DNA of 53,394 nucleotides. It comes from Bacteroidaceae bacterium (GTDB lineage Bacteria; Bacteroidota; Bacteroidia; Bacteroidales; Bacteroidaceae). This document shows, piece by piece, positions 18,552 to 26,590 of this stretch (the first letter of the stretch is position 1; each line of letters begins with the position of its first letter). A program made the translations under genes and the position numbers. The DNA is taken from NCBI GenBank assembly GCA_017416805.1, contig JAFQBB010000045.1:1-53394 (forward strand), read 5' to 3'. Under the pieces are notes generated by a model that made no database searches, was not told the DNA's origin, and was given only the letters and a program-made list of their open reading frames with translations.

Positions 18552-19627
18552 AACCTTACATAAACCTGCATCTGCAACAGACTGTAGTTCTTGTCCGGGT
18601 TGGCCGTGCGGACACCATCTGCACCATAAGAAACACTACGATCATCTATGTAACTGTAACCTGCCTGAAAGAGCAGATTCTTGTCGAGCCAATAGTTGAG
18701 GCTCAAACCATAGATACTTTTCTGGGTGTCGGAGGTCTTTTCATTGCGATAGACATCCCACTTACCGTAAATCTTGAATTGTTTGCCGACAGGAACACCA
18801 ACAGCAGCATACCATCCATCGGCCTTGTCGCCCAAGTTGGCATTGCTGACGCTCTTTCCTTTTGAGGTTATGTACTCGGCACGGGCAGTCCAGTCTGCTT
18901 CGTACTTCACACCGAAGGCAAGACGGTCGCGATCAATGGTCACCCCATTTCCTGTGTACTTGCCACTCCATCCGAAAGCACCAACCTGAAGATTCTTGAA
19001 GGGAGAAAGCCAAAGTCCACCAATGATATCTTTGTTCTCATTAGCATCCTTATGGTTTATGCCTTGACCGTTATACACTCCCACTTGGTAGTGCAAAAGA
19101 TTATGTTCATCATTGCCCACAGGGAAGAGATCCCCCTGAAACATGAGCCCCAAATCACGACCACCGCTTGCATGTTCGCCACACCGGTCGTTCATGCCTG
19201 CCAATTTGGTAATAATCTGTGCATAAGAACCAAATCCTACAGTCCATGGATTATAAGGGTTCTCAAACGTGAAAACACGCTTCATCTGACCGAAACGAAC
19301 GTTGAGCCATGAATATTTCACCCATTCAGCGTATGCGTCAAGCACACGGGGACCTTTATCCACACCAGGAGCTCCGGCCATCTCAGCCTGAAGGCGGTAC
19401 TTGAAGTCTTTGGCTACTGTGCCATTAACATAAACACGGGCATAGCGAAGGTTGAAACCTGCCGTCTTGTTCACTTCCTCATCGGTGTAATAGGAATAGT
19501 CTCCCACAATGTAACCGCCTAACTTGGCTGTAATAGGGGTATCCTTCAACTTGGGAAGTTGTGCCTTGGCCACTTGACCAACACCACACATCATGGCCAA
19601 CAGAGCCATTGAAATAATCTTTTTCAT
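18548..19627 (-). CDS. Outer-membrane porin, phosphate-selective OprO/OprP type
   Basis: 359 residues from the ATG at 19627. This start gives a signal peptide MKKIISMALLAMM...KAQ; an upstream in-frame ATG at 19696 would put 23 non-signal residues ahead of it. The mature protein is a series of amphipathic beta strands (YIVGDYSYYT, LRYARVYVNGTV, WLNVRFGQMKRVFTFEN) ending in the aromatic strand LLQMQVYVRF, typical of outer-membrane barrels. The family is annotated as phosphate-selective porin, but true substrate preference cannot be judged. Array C fills the gap upstream of the gene. Confidence 0.85.
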   Translation of the reverse strand: MKKIISMALLAMMCGVGQVAKAQLPKLKDTPITAKLGGYIVGDYSYYTDEEVNKTAGFNLRYARVYVNGTVAKDFKYRLQAEMAGAPGVDKGPRVLDAYAEWVKYSWLNVRFGQMKRVFTFENPYNPWTVGFGSYAQIITKLAGMNDRCGEHASGGRDLGLMFQGDLFPVGNDEHNLLHYQVGVYNGQGINHKDANENKDIIGGLWLSPFKNLQVGAFGWSGKYTGNGVTIDRDRLAFGVKYEADWTARAEYITSKGKSVSNANLGDKADGWYAAVGVPVGKQFKIYGKWDVYRNEKTSDTQKSIYGLSLNYWLDKNLLFQAGYSYIDDRSVSYGADGVRTANPDKNYSLLQMQVYVRF

Positions 19628-19677
19628 ATCAGTAATTATGTTATGTATGTCAGTTATTCTAAAGAAAGAATCATATT

Positions 19678-19875
19678 TTGAGTCATGAAAGACCAACTCT
19701 TGGACTTTGAAAGTCCGTAGCTGGATTACGGAAGTCCATCGATTGACTTTGAGAGTTCATGTCTTGATTCCAAAGATACTAATCTTTCGGCTTGAAGAAC
19801 CGTATCTTCATGCTTGAAGATTACTAATCTTATGCGCGAAAGATTAGTATCTTTCAAGCGGAAAGATTACATCCT
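19678..19875. repeat. Array C: about eight degenerate units of 21-28 bp
   Basis: Unit starts can be placed at 19678, 19700, 19722, 19743, 19764, 19792, 19814 and 19838. Most begin TTGA or TTGGA. The first half uses a GGACTTTGAAAGTCC word, the second half an AAGATTACTAATCTT word. Neighbouring units form short inverted repeats such as AAAGATTAGTATCTTT. It lies between the 3' end of secDF and the 5' end of the porin. Confidence 0.7.
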
Positions 19876-19888
19876 TTTTTGTCTCAAT

Positions 19889-19920
19889 AAAAAAGGCTCA
19901 CGCTTCATTGAGCGCGAGCC
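19889..19920 (-). terminator. Rho-independent terminator of secDF
   Basis: Minus strand: stem GGCTCGCGCT/AGCGTGAGCC with loop CAATGA, then TTTTTTATT. It lies 20 bp past the secDF stop. Confidence 0.85.
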
Positions 19921-19940
19921 TTTATACAGAGAGTTTATGA

Positions 19941-22931
19941 TTAAGCTTCTACGTCACCGCCTCTTTCTTTACGGCTCATCACGCGGTAAGCGATAGGAGC
20001 AGCTATGAAGAGTGAAGACAATGTACCGAATACCACACCGAGAATCATAGCAAATGCAAAGCTACGGATACTGTCACCACCAAGGATGAAGATACAGAGC
20101 AATACAACTAATGTACTGAGTGAGGTATTGATAGTACGTGCCAATGTGGTGTTCAAAGAATCATTGAACAATTGGAACTTGTTACGCTTCGGATAGAGAC
20201 CAAAGAACTCACGCACACGGTCAAAGATCACCACCTTATCGTTGATAGAGTAACCGATAGCGGTCAAGATAGCACCGATGAAAGTCTGGTCGATTTCCAA
20301 AGAGATGGGCAAGAACTTGTAGCACAACGAGTACATACCAAAGATAAGCAATGTATCAACAGCCAAAGCCACTACAGAGCCTACAGAGTAAGCCACATTG
20401 CGGAAACGAATCAAGATATAAACGAAGATAGCAGCCAAAGCCAAGATTACTGACCAAACAGCTGAAGTCTTGATGTCGTCAGCAATAGAAGGACCCACCT
20501 TCTGTGAGCTGATGATTGAACCACCGGTACGATTATCGCGGTCGATAAAGATTTCAAGTGTAGTACCCTCACCCAACAAATTGCCATCCTTCAAAGATTC
20601 ATAAAGGAATGCTTCGATTTCAGAATCAATAGTCGGAGTATCTTCATTGATACGATAGTTGGTAGTCACACGGATAGTACGGCCATCGGTACCCAAAGCA
20701 ATAGCACTCACATTAGCATCAGTAATCTTCTGCGAAAGGAGGGCACGCACTGTCTCGGGCTGAACCTGTTGCTCGAACTGAACCACAAAGTTACGGCCAC
20801 CGGTGAAGTCGATGCTCTTGCTCAAACCATTGACATAGAATGAAACAACACTGATGACAATGGCCGCTCCGAAGATAGCGAATGACTTCTTGGCTGCACC
20901 CATGAAGTTGAACTTCGTATTCTGCATCAAATTCTTGGAAAGATTGGTAGTGAAGGTCAAGTTCAACCACTTGTCCTTACCCATACGCCATTCGTAAACG
21001 ATACGAGTCAAGAATACAGCGGTGAAGAATGAGCAGAGGATACCGATAATCAAAGTAGTGGCAAAACCACGGATAGGACCTGTACCGAAATTGAACAGGA
21101 TGATACCGGTAATGATAGAAGTCAAGTTAGAGTCGAAGATGGCAGAGAAGGCATTCTTGTAACCATCGGCCAACGCGGCACGCACGTTCTTGCCTGCACG
21201 CAACTCTTCCTTCGCGCGTTCATATATAAGTACGTTAGCATCCACAGCCATACCGAGTGAAAGCACCATACCGGCAATACCGGACATAGTCAAGGCTGCT
21301 TGGAAAGAAGTCAAGATACCGAGTGTGAAGAAGAAGTTCACAATCAGGGCACCGTTAGCCACCATACCGGGGATGAGACCGTACATGGCACACATGTAAA
21401 TCATCAACAGCACAAACGCAAAGATGAATGACCACATACCTTGGTTGATTGACTCTTGACCGAGAGAAGGTCCTACGATGTCTTCCTGTACGATACGGGC
21501 AGGAGCGGGCATCTTACCAGACTTCAACACATTTGCCAAGTCCTTAGTCAATTCAGGAGTAAAGTTACCGGTAATCTGAGAGTTTCCACCAGTAATTTCA
21601 TTCTGTACATTAGGAGCACTATACACATAGCCATCCAATACGATAGCAATGCTACGACCAACATTATTCTTGGTCAAAGTAGCCCAACGACGAGAACCAT
21701 CGGTGTTCATAGACATGCTTACGCAAGGCTTGCCATGCTGGTCGTATGTGTCCATAGCATCAACAATCACATCACCTTCCAGCGGAGCACGTCCGTTGCG
21801 CTCGGTTGACTTGATGGCATAAAGTTCGAACACCTGACCGCTCTGGTCGAAGTCTGCAGCCTTCACGCCCCATTTCAAACGAAGGTCGCGTGGCAACATG
21901 TTCTTCACCTCAGGCATAGCCAACAGACGGTTAACCTCTGCGGTATCCTTATAATGGGCATAACCGGCAACTGGAGAATCATACGTGTTGAACTGAAGGA
22001 TAGCAGCCAACGGATGCTCCTTCTTCAATTGCTCGACATTCTGAGTGTTCTTACCGGCTGTAACGGTCTCACCAGTCAACGCAGCTGCCACATCCAGACT
22101 ATCAGTTGTTTCCTCTTTCGCCTCTGTAACTTTTTCGGTCTCTACTGTTTCCCCCTCCAAGACTGCCTTATCAGCCAACAGAGTACGCAACTTATTGTCA
22201 GCCGCGTTCAGATAAGAAACAATTTCAGGAGCCTTGTAAGTCTCCCAGAATTCGAGGTTAGCTGATCCCTGAAGCAATGCACGCACACGCTCGGGTTCTT
22301 TAACACCAGGCAATTCCACCATGATACGTCCCATTGTACCTTCCAAGTTCTGGATGTTTGGCTGAGCCACACCAAAACGGTCGATACGGGTACGCAACAC
22401 GTTGAATGAATTGTCGATGGCAGCCTTCACCTCTGCACGGAGCACCTTGATAACGTCGTCATCCGTACTCTTGGTGTTCACCTTGTCCTTCAACTGCTGG
22501 GTAGCAAAAAGTTCAGCCAGTGTTGCATCAGGAGCCAACTTACGATATTCTTCAACAAAAAGGGAAATGAAATCATCCTGGCTTGTAATCTGCTTGCGGG
22601 TAGCTTCGGCTACGGCTTTGTTGAAAGCCTCGTCACTCTTGTGGTCAGCCAATGCCTTCACCACATCAGGCACAGATACCTCCAAGATTACGTTCATACC
22701 ACCCTTCAGGTCAAGACCCAACCCGATTTCCATTTCACGACACTGCTGCAGCGTATATACGCCCAACCATACCTTTTCGTTCTTTACCGAATCAAGATAG
22801 TGGGTTGCTCCTTGTGGATCCTGAGCCGCCTTACTCATGTGGTGGCCAGTCACAAAAGAGAACGACAGGTAGAACACACAAACCAGTGTGAGCAACGCTG
22901 CAAAAATTTTAACAAATCCTTTGTTCTGCAT
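19941..22931 (-). CDS. secDF: Fused protein translocase subunit SecDF
   Basis: 996 residues, with SecD and SecF fused as in most Bacteroidetes. SecD: first membrane helix at 10-30, then GLGLDLKGGMNVILEVSVP (D1 region), the periplasmic P1 domain with an acidic, Thr-rich insert (about 255-300), and helices around MVLSLGMAVDANVLIYERAKEELRAG. SecF starts near 670 with a membrane helix, then SIDFTGGRNFVVQF, and ends with GYSINDKVVIFDRVRE and the last two helices. SecDF uses the proton gradient to pull exported proteins out of SecYEG on the outer side of the inner membrane. It is monocistronic with promoter and terminator. The large number of exported proteins around it fits its role, though the linkage is not functional proof. 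Confidence 0.96.
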   Translation of the reverse strand: MQNKGFVKIFAALLTLVCVFYLSFSFVTGHHMSKAAQDPQGATHYLDSVKNEKVWLGVYTLQQCREMEIGLGLDLKGGMNVILEVSVPDVVKALADHKSDEAFNKAVAEATRKQITSQDDFISLFVEEYRKLAPDATLAELFATQQLKDKVNTKSTDDDVIKVLRAEVKAAIDNSFNVLRTRIDRFGVAQPNIQNLEGTMGRIMVELPGVKEPERVRALLQGSANLEFWETYKAPEIVSYLNAADNKLRTLLADKAVLEGETVETEKVTEAKEETTDSLDVAAALTGETVTAGKNTQNVEQLKKEHPLAAILQFNTYDSPVAGYAHYKDTAEVNRLLAMPEVKNMLPRDLRLKWGVKAADFDQSGQVFELYAIKSTERNGRAPLEGDVIVDAMDTYDQHGKPCVSMSMNTDGSRRWATLTKNNVGRSIAIVLDGYVYSAPNVQNEITGGNSQITGNFTPELTKDLANVLKSGKMPAPARIVQEDIVGPSLGQESINQGMWSFIFAFVLLMIYMCAMYGLIPGMVANGALIVNFFFTLGILTSFQAALTMSGIAGMVLSLGMAVDANVLIYERAKEELRAGKNVRAALADGYKNAFSAIFDSNLTSIITGIILFNFGTGPIRGFATTLIIGILCSFFTAVFLTRIVYEWRMGKDKWLNLTFTTNLSKNLMQNTKFNFMGAAKKSFAIFGAAIVISVVSFYVNGLSKSIDFTGGRNFVVQFEQQVQPETVRALLSQKITDANVSAIALGTDGRTIRVTTNYRINEDTPTIDSEIEAFLYESLKDGNLLGEGTTLEIFIDRDNRTGGSIISSQKVGPSIADDIKTSAVWSVILALAAIFVYILIRFRNVAYSVGSVVALAVDTLLIFGMYSLCYKFLPISLEIDQTFIGAILTAIGYSINDKVVIFDRVREFFGLYPKRNKFQLFNDSLNTTLARTINTSLSTLVVLLCIFILGGDSIRSFAFAMILGVVFGTLSSLFIAAPIAYRVMSRKERGGDVEA

Positions 22932-23000
22932 TTTGATTTTAGATTATTATGTTTTATTATTTATTTTATTTCAAAATGGATGCACTCTGCAACAAGGGTG

Positions 23001-23008
23001 CAAATATA
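23001..23008 (-). promoter_or_regulatory. -7 box for secDF
   Basis: Minus strand TATATTTG, 69 bp before the start at 22931; no clear -33 box at 19-21 bp. Confidence 0.45.
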
Positions 23009-23062
23009 GCCTTTTTTTTACATTAAGAGATGGTTTTTCCGCTAATATTTGATTTTTGTAGT

Positions 23063-23090
23063 AAAAAAAAGGGCGATTCTCCCTTTTTTT
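23063..23090 (-). terminator. Terminator of the rhomboid/nuclease operon
   Basis: Minus strand AAAGGGAGAATCGCCC then TTTTTTTT: a short GGG/CCC stem extended by A-T pairs, symmetrical enough to work both ways. It lies 17 bp past the stop at 23108. Confidence 0.55.
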
Positions 23091-23107
23091 CTCTTATTTT
23101 ACTCTTC

Positions 23108-24211
23108 TCAACGTTTTCTAATATAGCATGAAATCGGATAATGGTCAGAGGCCTTGATGCGATTATCCACCCTGCAATTATAAATTTCCAGACCATCACT
23201 GGCCAGAATATGATCTATACGAAAATAAAAGCCATTCCGATTATATGAAATGCCAAGACCGCACCCCGTATCCGTGAATGCATCATTCAATCCTTCACTC
23301 ATAACCCTATGGACATACGAAATGGGAGAATCATTAAAATCTCCACAAACAACAACATATTTGTGCCCAGAGTCCCGCACGTATTTTGCCACACAATCAG
23401 CTTGCGGTGCTCTGATGGCCACAGCATCAGCAACTTTCCCTATAAGTAATCGTGAGGTAGCCTTCAGATTTTCCTCCTTCGGATCTATAATCATCGCTTT
23501 GTAGGCCGTTTTGTCATCAGCAGTCAGTTTGTTTGACTCAAAATGATTGTTCACCAACAACAAGGTGTCTGCTCCCAATTTCACCTCATAAGCAACACTA
23601 CCATTGGCTACACTCTCATATTTTATCTTCTTTGATGACAGAATCGGATAACGCGAAAAGCAATCCCAAGCATTAGCATTTTCTTGTACATGGGAATGGT
23701 AAGGATACACCGACAAGGCTTTCTTTACCGTTTCTTCATTCAAAAATTTACTATTCTTCCCTTTATTCAATACAGCCTCTTGCGTACAAACAATATCAGC
23801 ATCACAATTAATCAGATATTCGATAATCTCATTGGGAGAATCTGCCTTATGGGGTTTATCATGATTATATGCCATCACATTGTATGACAATATCTTAATG
23901 GCATCCTTTGGTATTTCACTTTTTGGAGTAGGGAGATTCACAGGCACATAAGCCCGTATCTGATACACACAGGCGAACATCACCACAAGGGAAAGCAAAG
24001 CATAACGGCGATAACATACCAGCCAAAAAAGCAAGAACAAGAGATTCAACAAAAGAAATACAGGAAAAGCCAATCCTGCACATGCCAATATAGGATACGA
24101 CACCGGATTAAGATAAGAACTATATGCACAAAGCAGCATCAGTAAAGCCACCAGCACATTACATCCCAATAGAATCTTACTCAAAAAACGCCCAATATAC
24201 TTAAGAACCAT
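23108..24211 (-). CDS. Membrane-anchored endonuclease/exonuclease/phosphatase family protein
   Basis: 367 residues. Three hydrophobic helices span about residues 10-95, and the rest is an EEP-fold domain. Motifs: ILSYNVMAYNH near 110 and DADIVCTQEAV (metal-binding Asn and Glu), VVVCGDFNDSP near 290 and the terminal IKASDHYPISC (catalytic Asp-His). Family members cleave phosphodiester or phosphomonoester bonds in nucleic acids, phospholipids or inositides. With the membrane anchor the substrate could be a lipid or a periplasmic phosphoester (inference). It follows the rhomboid gene at 24217 by five bases, so the three genes form one operon. Confidence 0.88.
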   Translation of the reverse strand: MVLKYIGRFLSKILLGCNVLVALLMLLCAYSSYLNPVSYPILACAGLAFPVFLLLNLLFLLFWLVCYRRYALLSLVVMFACVYQIRAYVPVNLPTPKSEIPKDAIKILSYNVMAYNHDKPHKADSPNEIIEYLINCDADIVCTQEAVLNKGKNSKFLNEETVKKALSVYPYHSHVQENANAWDCFSRYPILSSKKIKYESVANGSVAYEVKLGADTLLLVNNHFESNKLTADDKTAYKAMIIDPKEENLKATSRLLIGKVADAVAIRAPQADCVAKYVRDSGHKYVVVCGDFNDSPISYVHRVMSEGLNDAFTDTGCGLGISYNRNGFYFRIDHILASDGLEIYNCRVDNRIKASDHYPISCYIRKR

Positions 24212-24216
24212 ATTTG

Positions 24217-25101
24217 TTACCGTTGGCTTGCATCAAAAAGTTTCCGTTTCTCTTCTGCCGTCAGACCATCATAACCTGACCGCCTGATTTTATCCAAGAT
24301 ACTGTCAATCTCATCATCTGCAGCTTTTTTTCTCGCATTATAATCATAATCCTTGGCATGTTTGCCCACGTGTACCTTCATACGAGGTTTCTTTGGACGG
24401 GAAATACGGCCAGGCAACCCCATCAACGCATCCAACACCCGATTTATCCATAATGTAGCATCATACTTCCCATCCCGTATGCCACGGGCAAACCACCACC
24501 CTATCAAAGTTCCTCCCAAATGGGCAATATGCCCTCCGGCATTATTCGAGGTAATAAAAAGCAAGTCAGAAAGAACAACTATCATGGCCACATACTTCAA
24601 CCGCACTTGACCGACAAGCAACAGATTCAACCGGTATTCAGGCATACCAACAGCCGATGCCACCACTATAGCCAGCACTGAAGCGGACGCACCCAATAAC
24701 CAAGAATCTCCTACCAACCCTTGAAAATAGGGAAACACATTATAGGCCAACAAATAAAACAACCCTCCAACAATCCCCCCTAACAAATAGAGGCCTCGCA
24801 AATGCTTGGACGAATAATTGTAAAGGAATAGTTGGCCAAACCAATAAAGCCAAAGCATATTGAACAGCAAATGGAAGACATCTTTATGAAGAAACATGTA
24901 TGTCAGCAGCGACCATGGCTGCATCAATAAACGCACAACATCAGCCGGCACTTCCAAATAGTGCAAAAAGGCACGTTCGGGAAGATTGAACAAACGAAGG
25001 AATACCGTCACCATGGTAACACCCACATTTATATATATGAGTTGCAAACTTATGCTACCACGGAGAAAGCGCTGACGCAAATCAGTAATAATATTGCCCA
25101 T
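24217..25101 (-). CDS. Rhomboid family intramembrane serine protease with C-terminal tail domain
   Basis: 294 residues. Six or so membrane helices between about 20 and 205. The catalytic Ser139 is in LLGASASVLA and His194 in GGHIAHLGG, the rhomboid dyad. The conserved SLLTYMFLHKDVFHLLFNMLWLY lies in the expected place. Beyond residue 205 is a basic linker and a short helical domain with DDEIDSILDKIRRSGYDGLT, a tail often seen on Bacteroidetes rhomboids. It overlaps the other rhomboid gene at 25082 by 20 bp. It probably cleaves single-pass membrane proteins; substrates are unknown. Confidence 0.92.
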   Translation of the reverse strand: MGNIITDLRQRFLRGSISLQLIYINVGVTMVTVFLRLFNLPERAFLHYLEVPADVVRLLMQPWSLLTYMFLHKDVFHLLFNMLWLYWFGQLFLYNYSSKHLRGLYLLGGIVGGLFYLLAYNVFPYFQGLVGDSWLLGASASVLAIVVASAVGMPEYRLNLLLVGQVRLKYVAMIVVLSDLLFITSNNAGGHIAHLGGTLIGWWFARGIRDGKYDATLWINRVLDALMGLPGRISRPKKPRMKVHVGKHAKDYDYNARKKAADDEIDSILDKIRRSGYDGLTAEEKRKLFDASQR

Positions 25102-25765
25102 ATTTTTTCTTTTTTCGCCAATACATAATCAGCAGGAGACCAAACAGCATACCGCCCAAATGAGCGAAATGAGCAATGGTGTCACCCGGTCTGCCTGCAA
25201 ATCCCAACAACAGTTCTATAACCGCATATCCTATCACAAAATACTTTGCTTTAATTGGAATGGGAATGAAAAGCATAAAAAGACGCTCTTCCGGAAACAA
25301 CATTCCAAATGCCAACAAAATACCATACATTGCCCCCGAAGCTCCCACGGTATTCATCATATTCAAATAATCACCCATAGGGAGCACATATCCTCCGCCA
25401 AAGTTAACACCATCGTATGGAGCCAGTTCCGTAACATATTCTATGAACTGTACCAGTTCTTGACAGAAAGCCGCTCCGACTCCACATACCATATAGTAAA
25501 ACAGGTAACGTTTTGGACCCCACACCTGTTCAAGAATGCGTCCAAACATCCAAATAGCAAACAGATTCCAAAAGATATGTCCCAGATTACCATGCATGAA
25601 CATATAGGTAAAAGGTTGCCACAAGCGAAAATCTGACGCCAAGAAGAAATGGAGTCCAAACATTTGGCTCATGTCCACACCATACCTTCCAAGAACCGGT
25701 TCTGCCACAAACATCAGCACGTTGATGATGAGCAGATTTTTGGTAACAACAGGCATATTATCCAT
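25082..25765 (-). CDS. Rhomboid family intramembrane serine protease
   Basis: 227 residues, the minimal catalytic core. Ser143 in NTVGASGAMYG and His202 in HFAHLGG form the dyad; WQPFTYMFMHGNLGHIFWNLFA is the conserved first-helix/loop region. It lacks the C-terminal domain of its partner and ends in a charged KKKKYGQYYY tail. First gene of a three-gene operon, followed by the second rhomboid with a 20-bp overlap. Side-by-side rhomboids are frequent in this order and may act on different clients or as a pair (inference). Confidence 0.93.
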   Translation of the reverse strand: MDNMPVVTKNLLIINVLMFVAEPVLGRYGVDMSQMFGLHFFLASDFRLWQPFTYMFMHGNLGHIFWNLFAIWMFGRILEQVWGPKRYLFYYMVCGVGAAFCQELVQFIEYVTELAPYDGVNFGGGYVLPMGDYLNMMNTVGASGAMYGILLAFGMLFPEERLFMLFIPIPIKAKYFVIGYAVIELLLGFAGRPGDTIAHFAHLGGMLFGLLLIMYWRKKKKYGQYYY

Positions 25766-25799
25766 GATTCTTTCCTCTTATTTCCATTGAATTAAGGTG

Positions 25800-25828
25800 C
25801 AAATGTACGAATTAATTCTGTATAACAA
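25800..25828 (-). promoter_or_regulatory. Promoter for the rhomboid operon
   Basis: Minus strand TACATTTG at 25807-25800 with TTG at 25828-25826, spacing about 18 bp, 34 bp before the start codon. Confidence 0.5.
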
Positions 25829-26108
25829 CATGCGAAAAGATTTTTCTCTTATGTTTTTTCATCTTTTCACCTTCTATTTCATCCTTTCAAACATCACAAA
25901 AGAGATTTCATTCTCCACTAAAACCTTCTATAATATAGCAAGAACAAGAAGGAGTATCAGTTTCTCAAGCACCCCAGAAAGTATTGTATAGGAAGATTGC
26001 ATTTCAGCTTTTTCTGCACTTTACCCTCATAGAAAACCCTAAAAACCTGCCCAACAACACATTTCTTCACTTTTTTTACTCTTTTTCTTCATTTTTCTCT
26101 GCAAAAAG

Positions 26109-26139
26109 TTTGGAATGTGATTTTCTTACTCTATATTTG
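26109..26139 (+). promoter_or_regulatory. Promoter for the HU gene
   Basis: TTTG at 26109-26112, exactly 19 bp, TATATTTG at 26132-26139. This is a consensus Bacteroidetes promoter, with a 5' leader of about 60 bp. Confidence 0.75.
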
Positions 26140-26206
26140 TGCAGATTTTCACTAAGAAAGTTTTTGAGTTACATACAATTAATTAATTAATTATTTTTCT
26201 ACTGTT

Positions 26207-26479
26207 ATGAATAAAGCAGAACTTATCAATGCTGTTGCTGAGAAATCAGGTTTGAGCAAAGTTGATTCAAAAAAGGCTATTGATGCCGTTGTTGCATCTA
26301 TCACAGAAGCTTTGAAGCAAGGAGACAAAGTTGCCCTTGTAGGTTTCGGAACTTTCATGGTTGCTGAAAGAGGCGAAAGAACAGGTGTTAATCCCGCTAC
26401 TAAGCAGACTATCACTATCGCAGCCAAGAAGGTTGCAAAATTCAAGCCTGGTGCAGAATTGGCAGAAGCTGTATTGTAA
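26207..26479 (+). CDS. hup: HU family DNA-binding protein
   Basis: 90 residues, the standard length. MNKAELINAVAEKSGLSK is the dimerisation helix pair, VGFGTFMVAERGERTGVNPAT contains the conserved GFGTF and the start of the beta arm, and AAKKVAKFKPGAELAEAV is the typical end. HU bends DNA and organises the nucleoid. It has a consensus promoter and its own terminator. The distinction from IHF rests on the canonical HU length and arm; I call it HU-type. Confidence 0.93.
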   Translation: MNKAELINAVAEKSGLSKVDSKKAIDAVVASITEALKQGDKVALVGFGTFMVAERGERTGVNPATKQTITIAAKKVAKFKPGAELAEAVL

Positions 26480-26502
26480 TTACACACCTAAAAGACAAAA
26501 AA

Positions 26503-26533
26503 GGAGATGCATAATTTGTGCATCTCTTTTTTT
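26503..26533 (+). terminator. Rho-independent terminator of the HU gene
   Basis: Stem GAGATGCA/TGCATCTC with a short loop and TTTTTTT. Its right arm overlaps the -33 box of the argS promoter. Confidence 0.8.
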
Positions 26534-26545
26534 GTTGTACCTTTG
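26515..26545 (+). promoter_or_regulatory. Promoter for argS
   Basis: TTTG at 26515-26518, 19 bp, TACCTTTG at 26538-26545, 45 bp before the start. Confidence 0.65.
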
Positions 26546-26590
26546 TAACTCATTTTCACCAAGCCATAATTATAGACAAGAAATATACAC

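Larger units (their letters stand above)
25766..26206. other. Divergent intergenic region, no gene seen
   Basis: AT-rich, 441 bp. It contains the rhomboid-operon promoter at the left and the HU promoter at the right. Short open frames inside are low-complexity and lack support. Confidence 0.6.

Noticed and set aside
19678-19875. CRISPR-like array
   Set aside because: Units are degenerate and contiguous, with no constant repeat separated by unique spacers, and there are no cas genes in the window.
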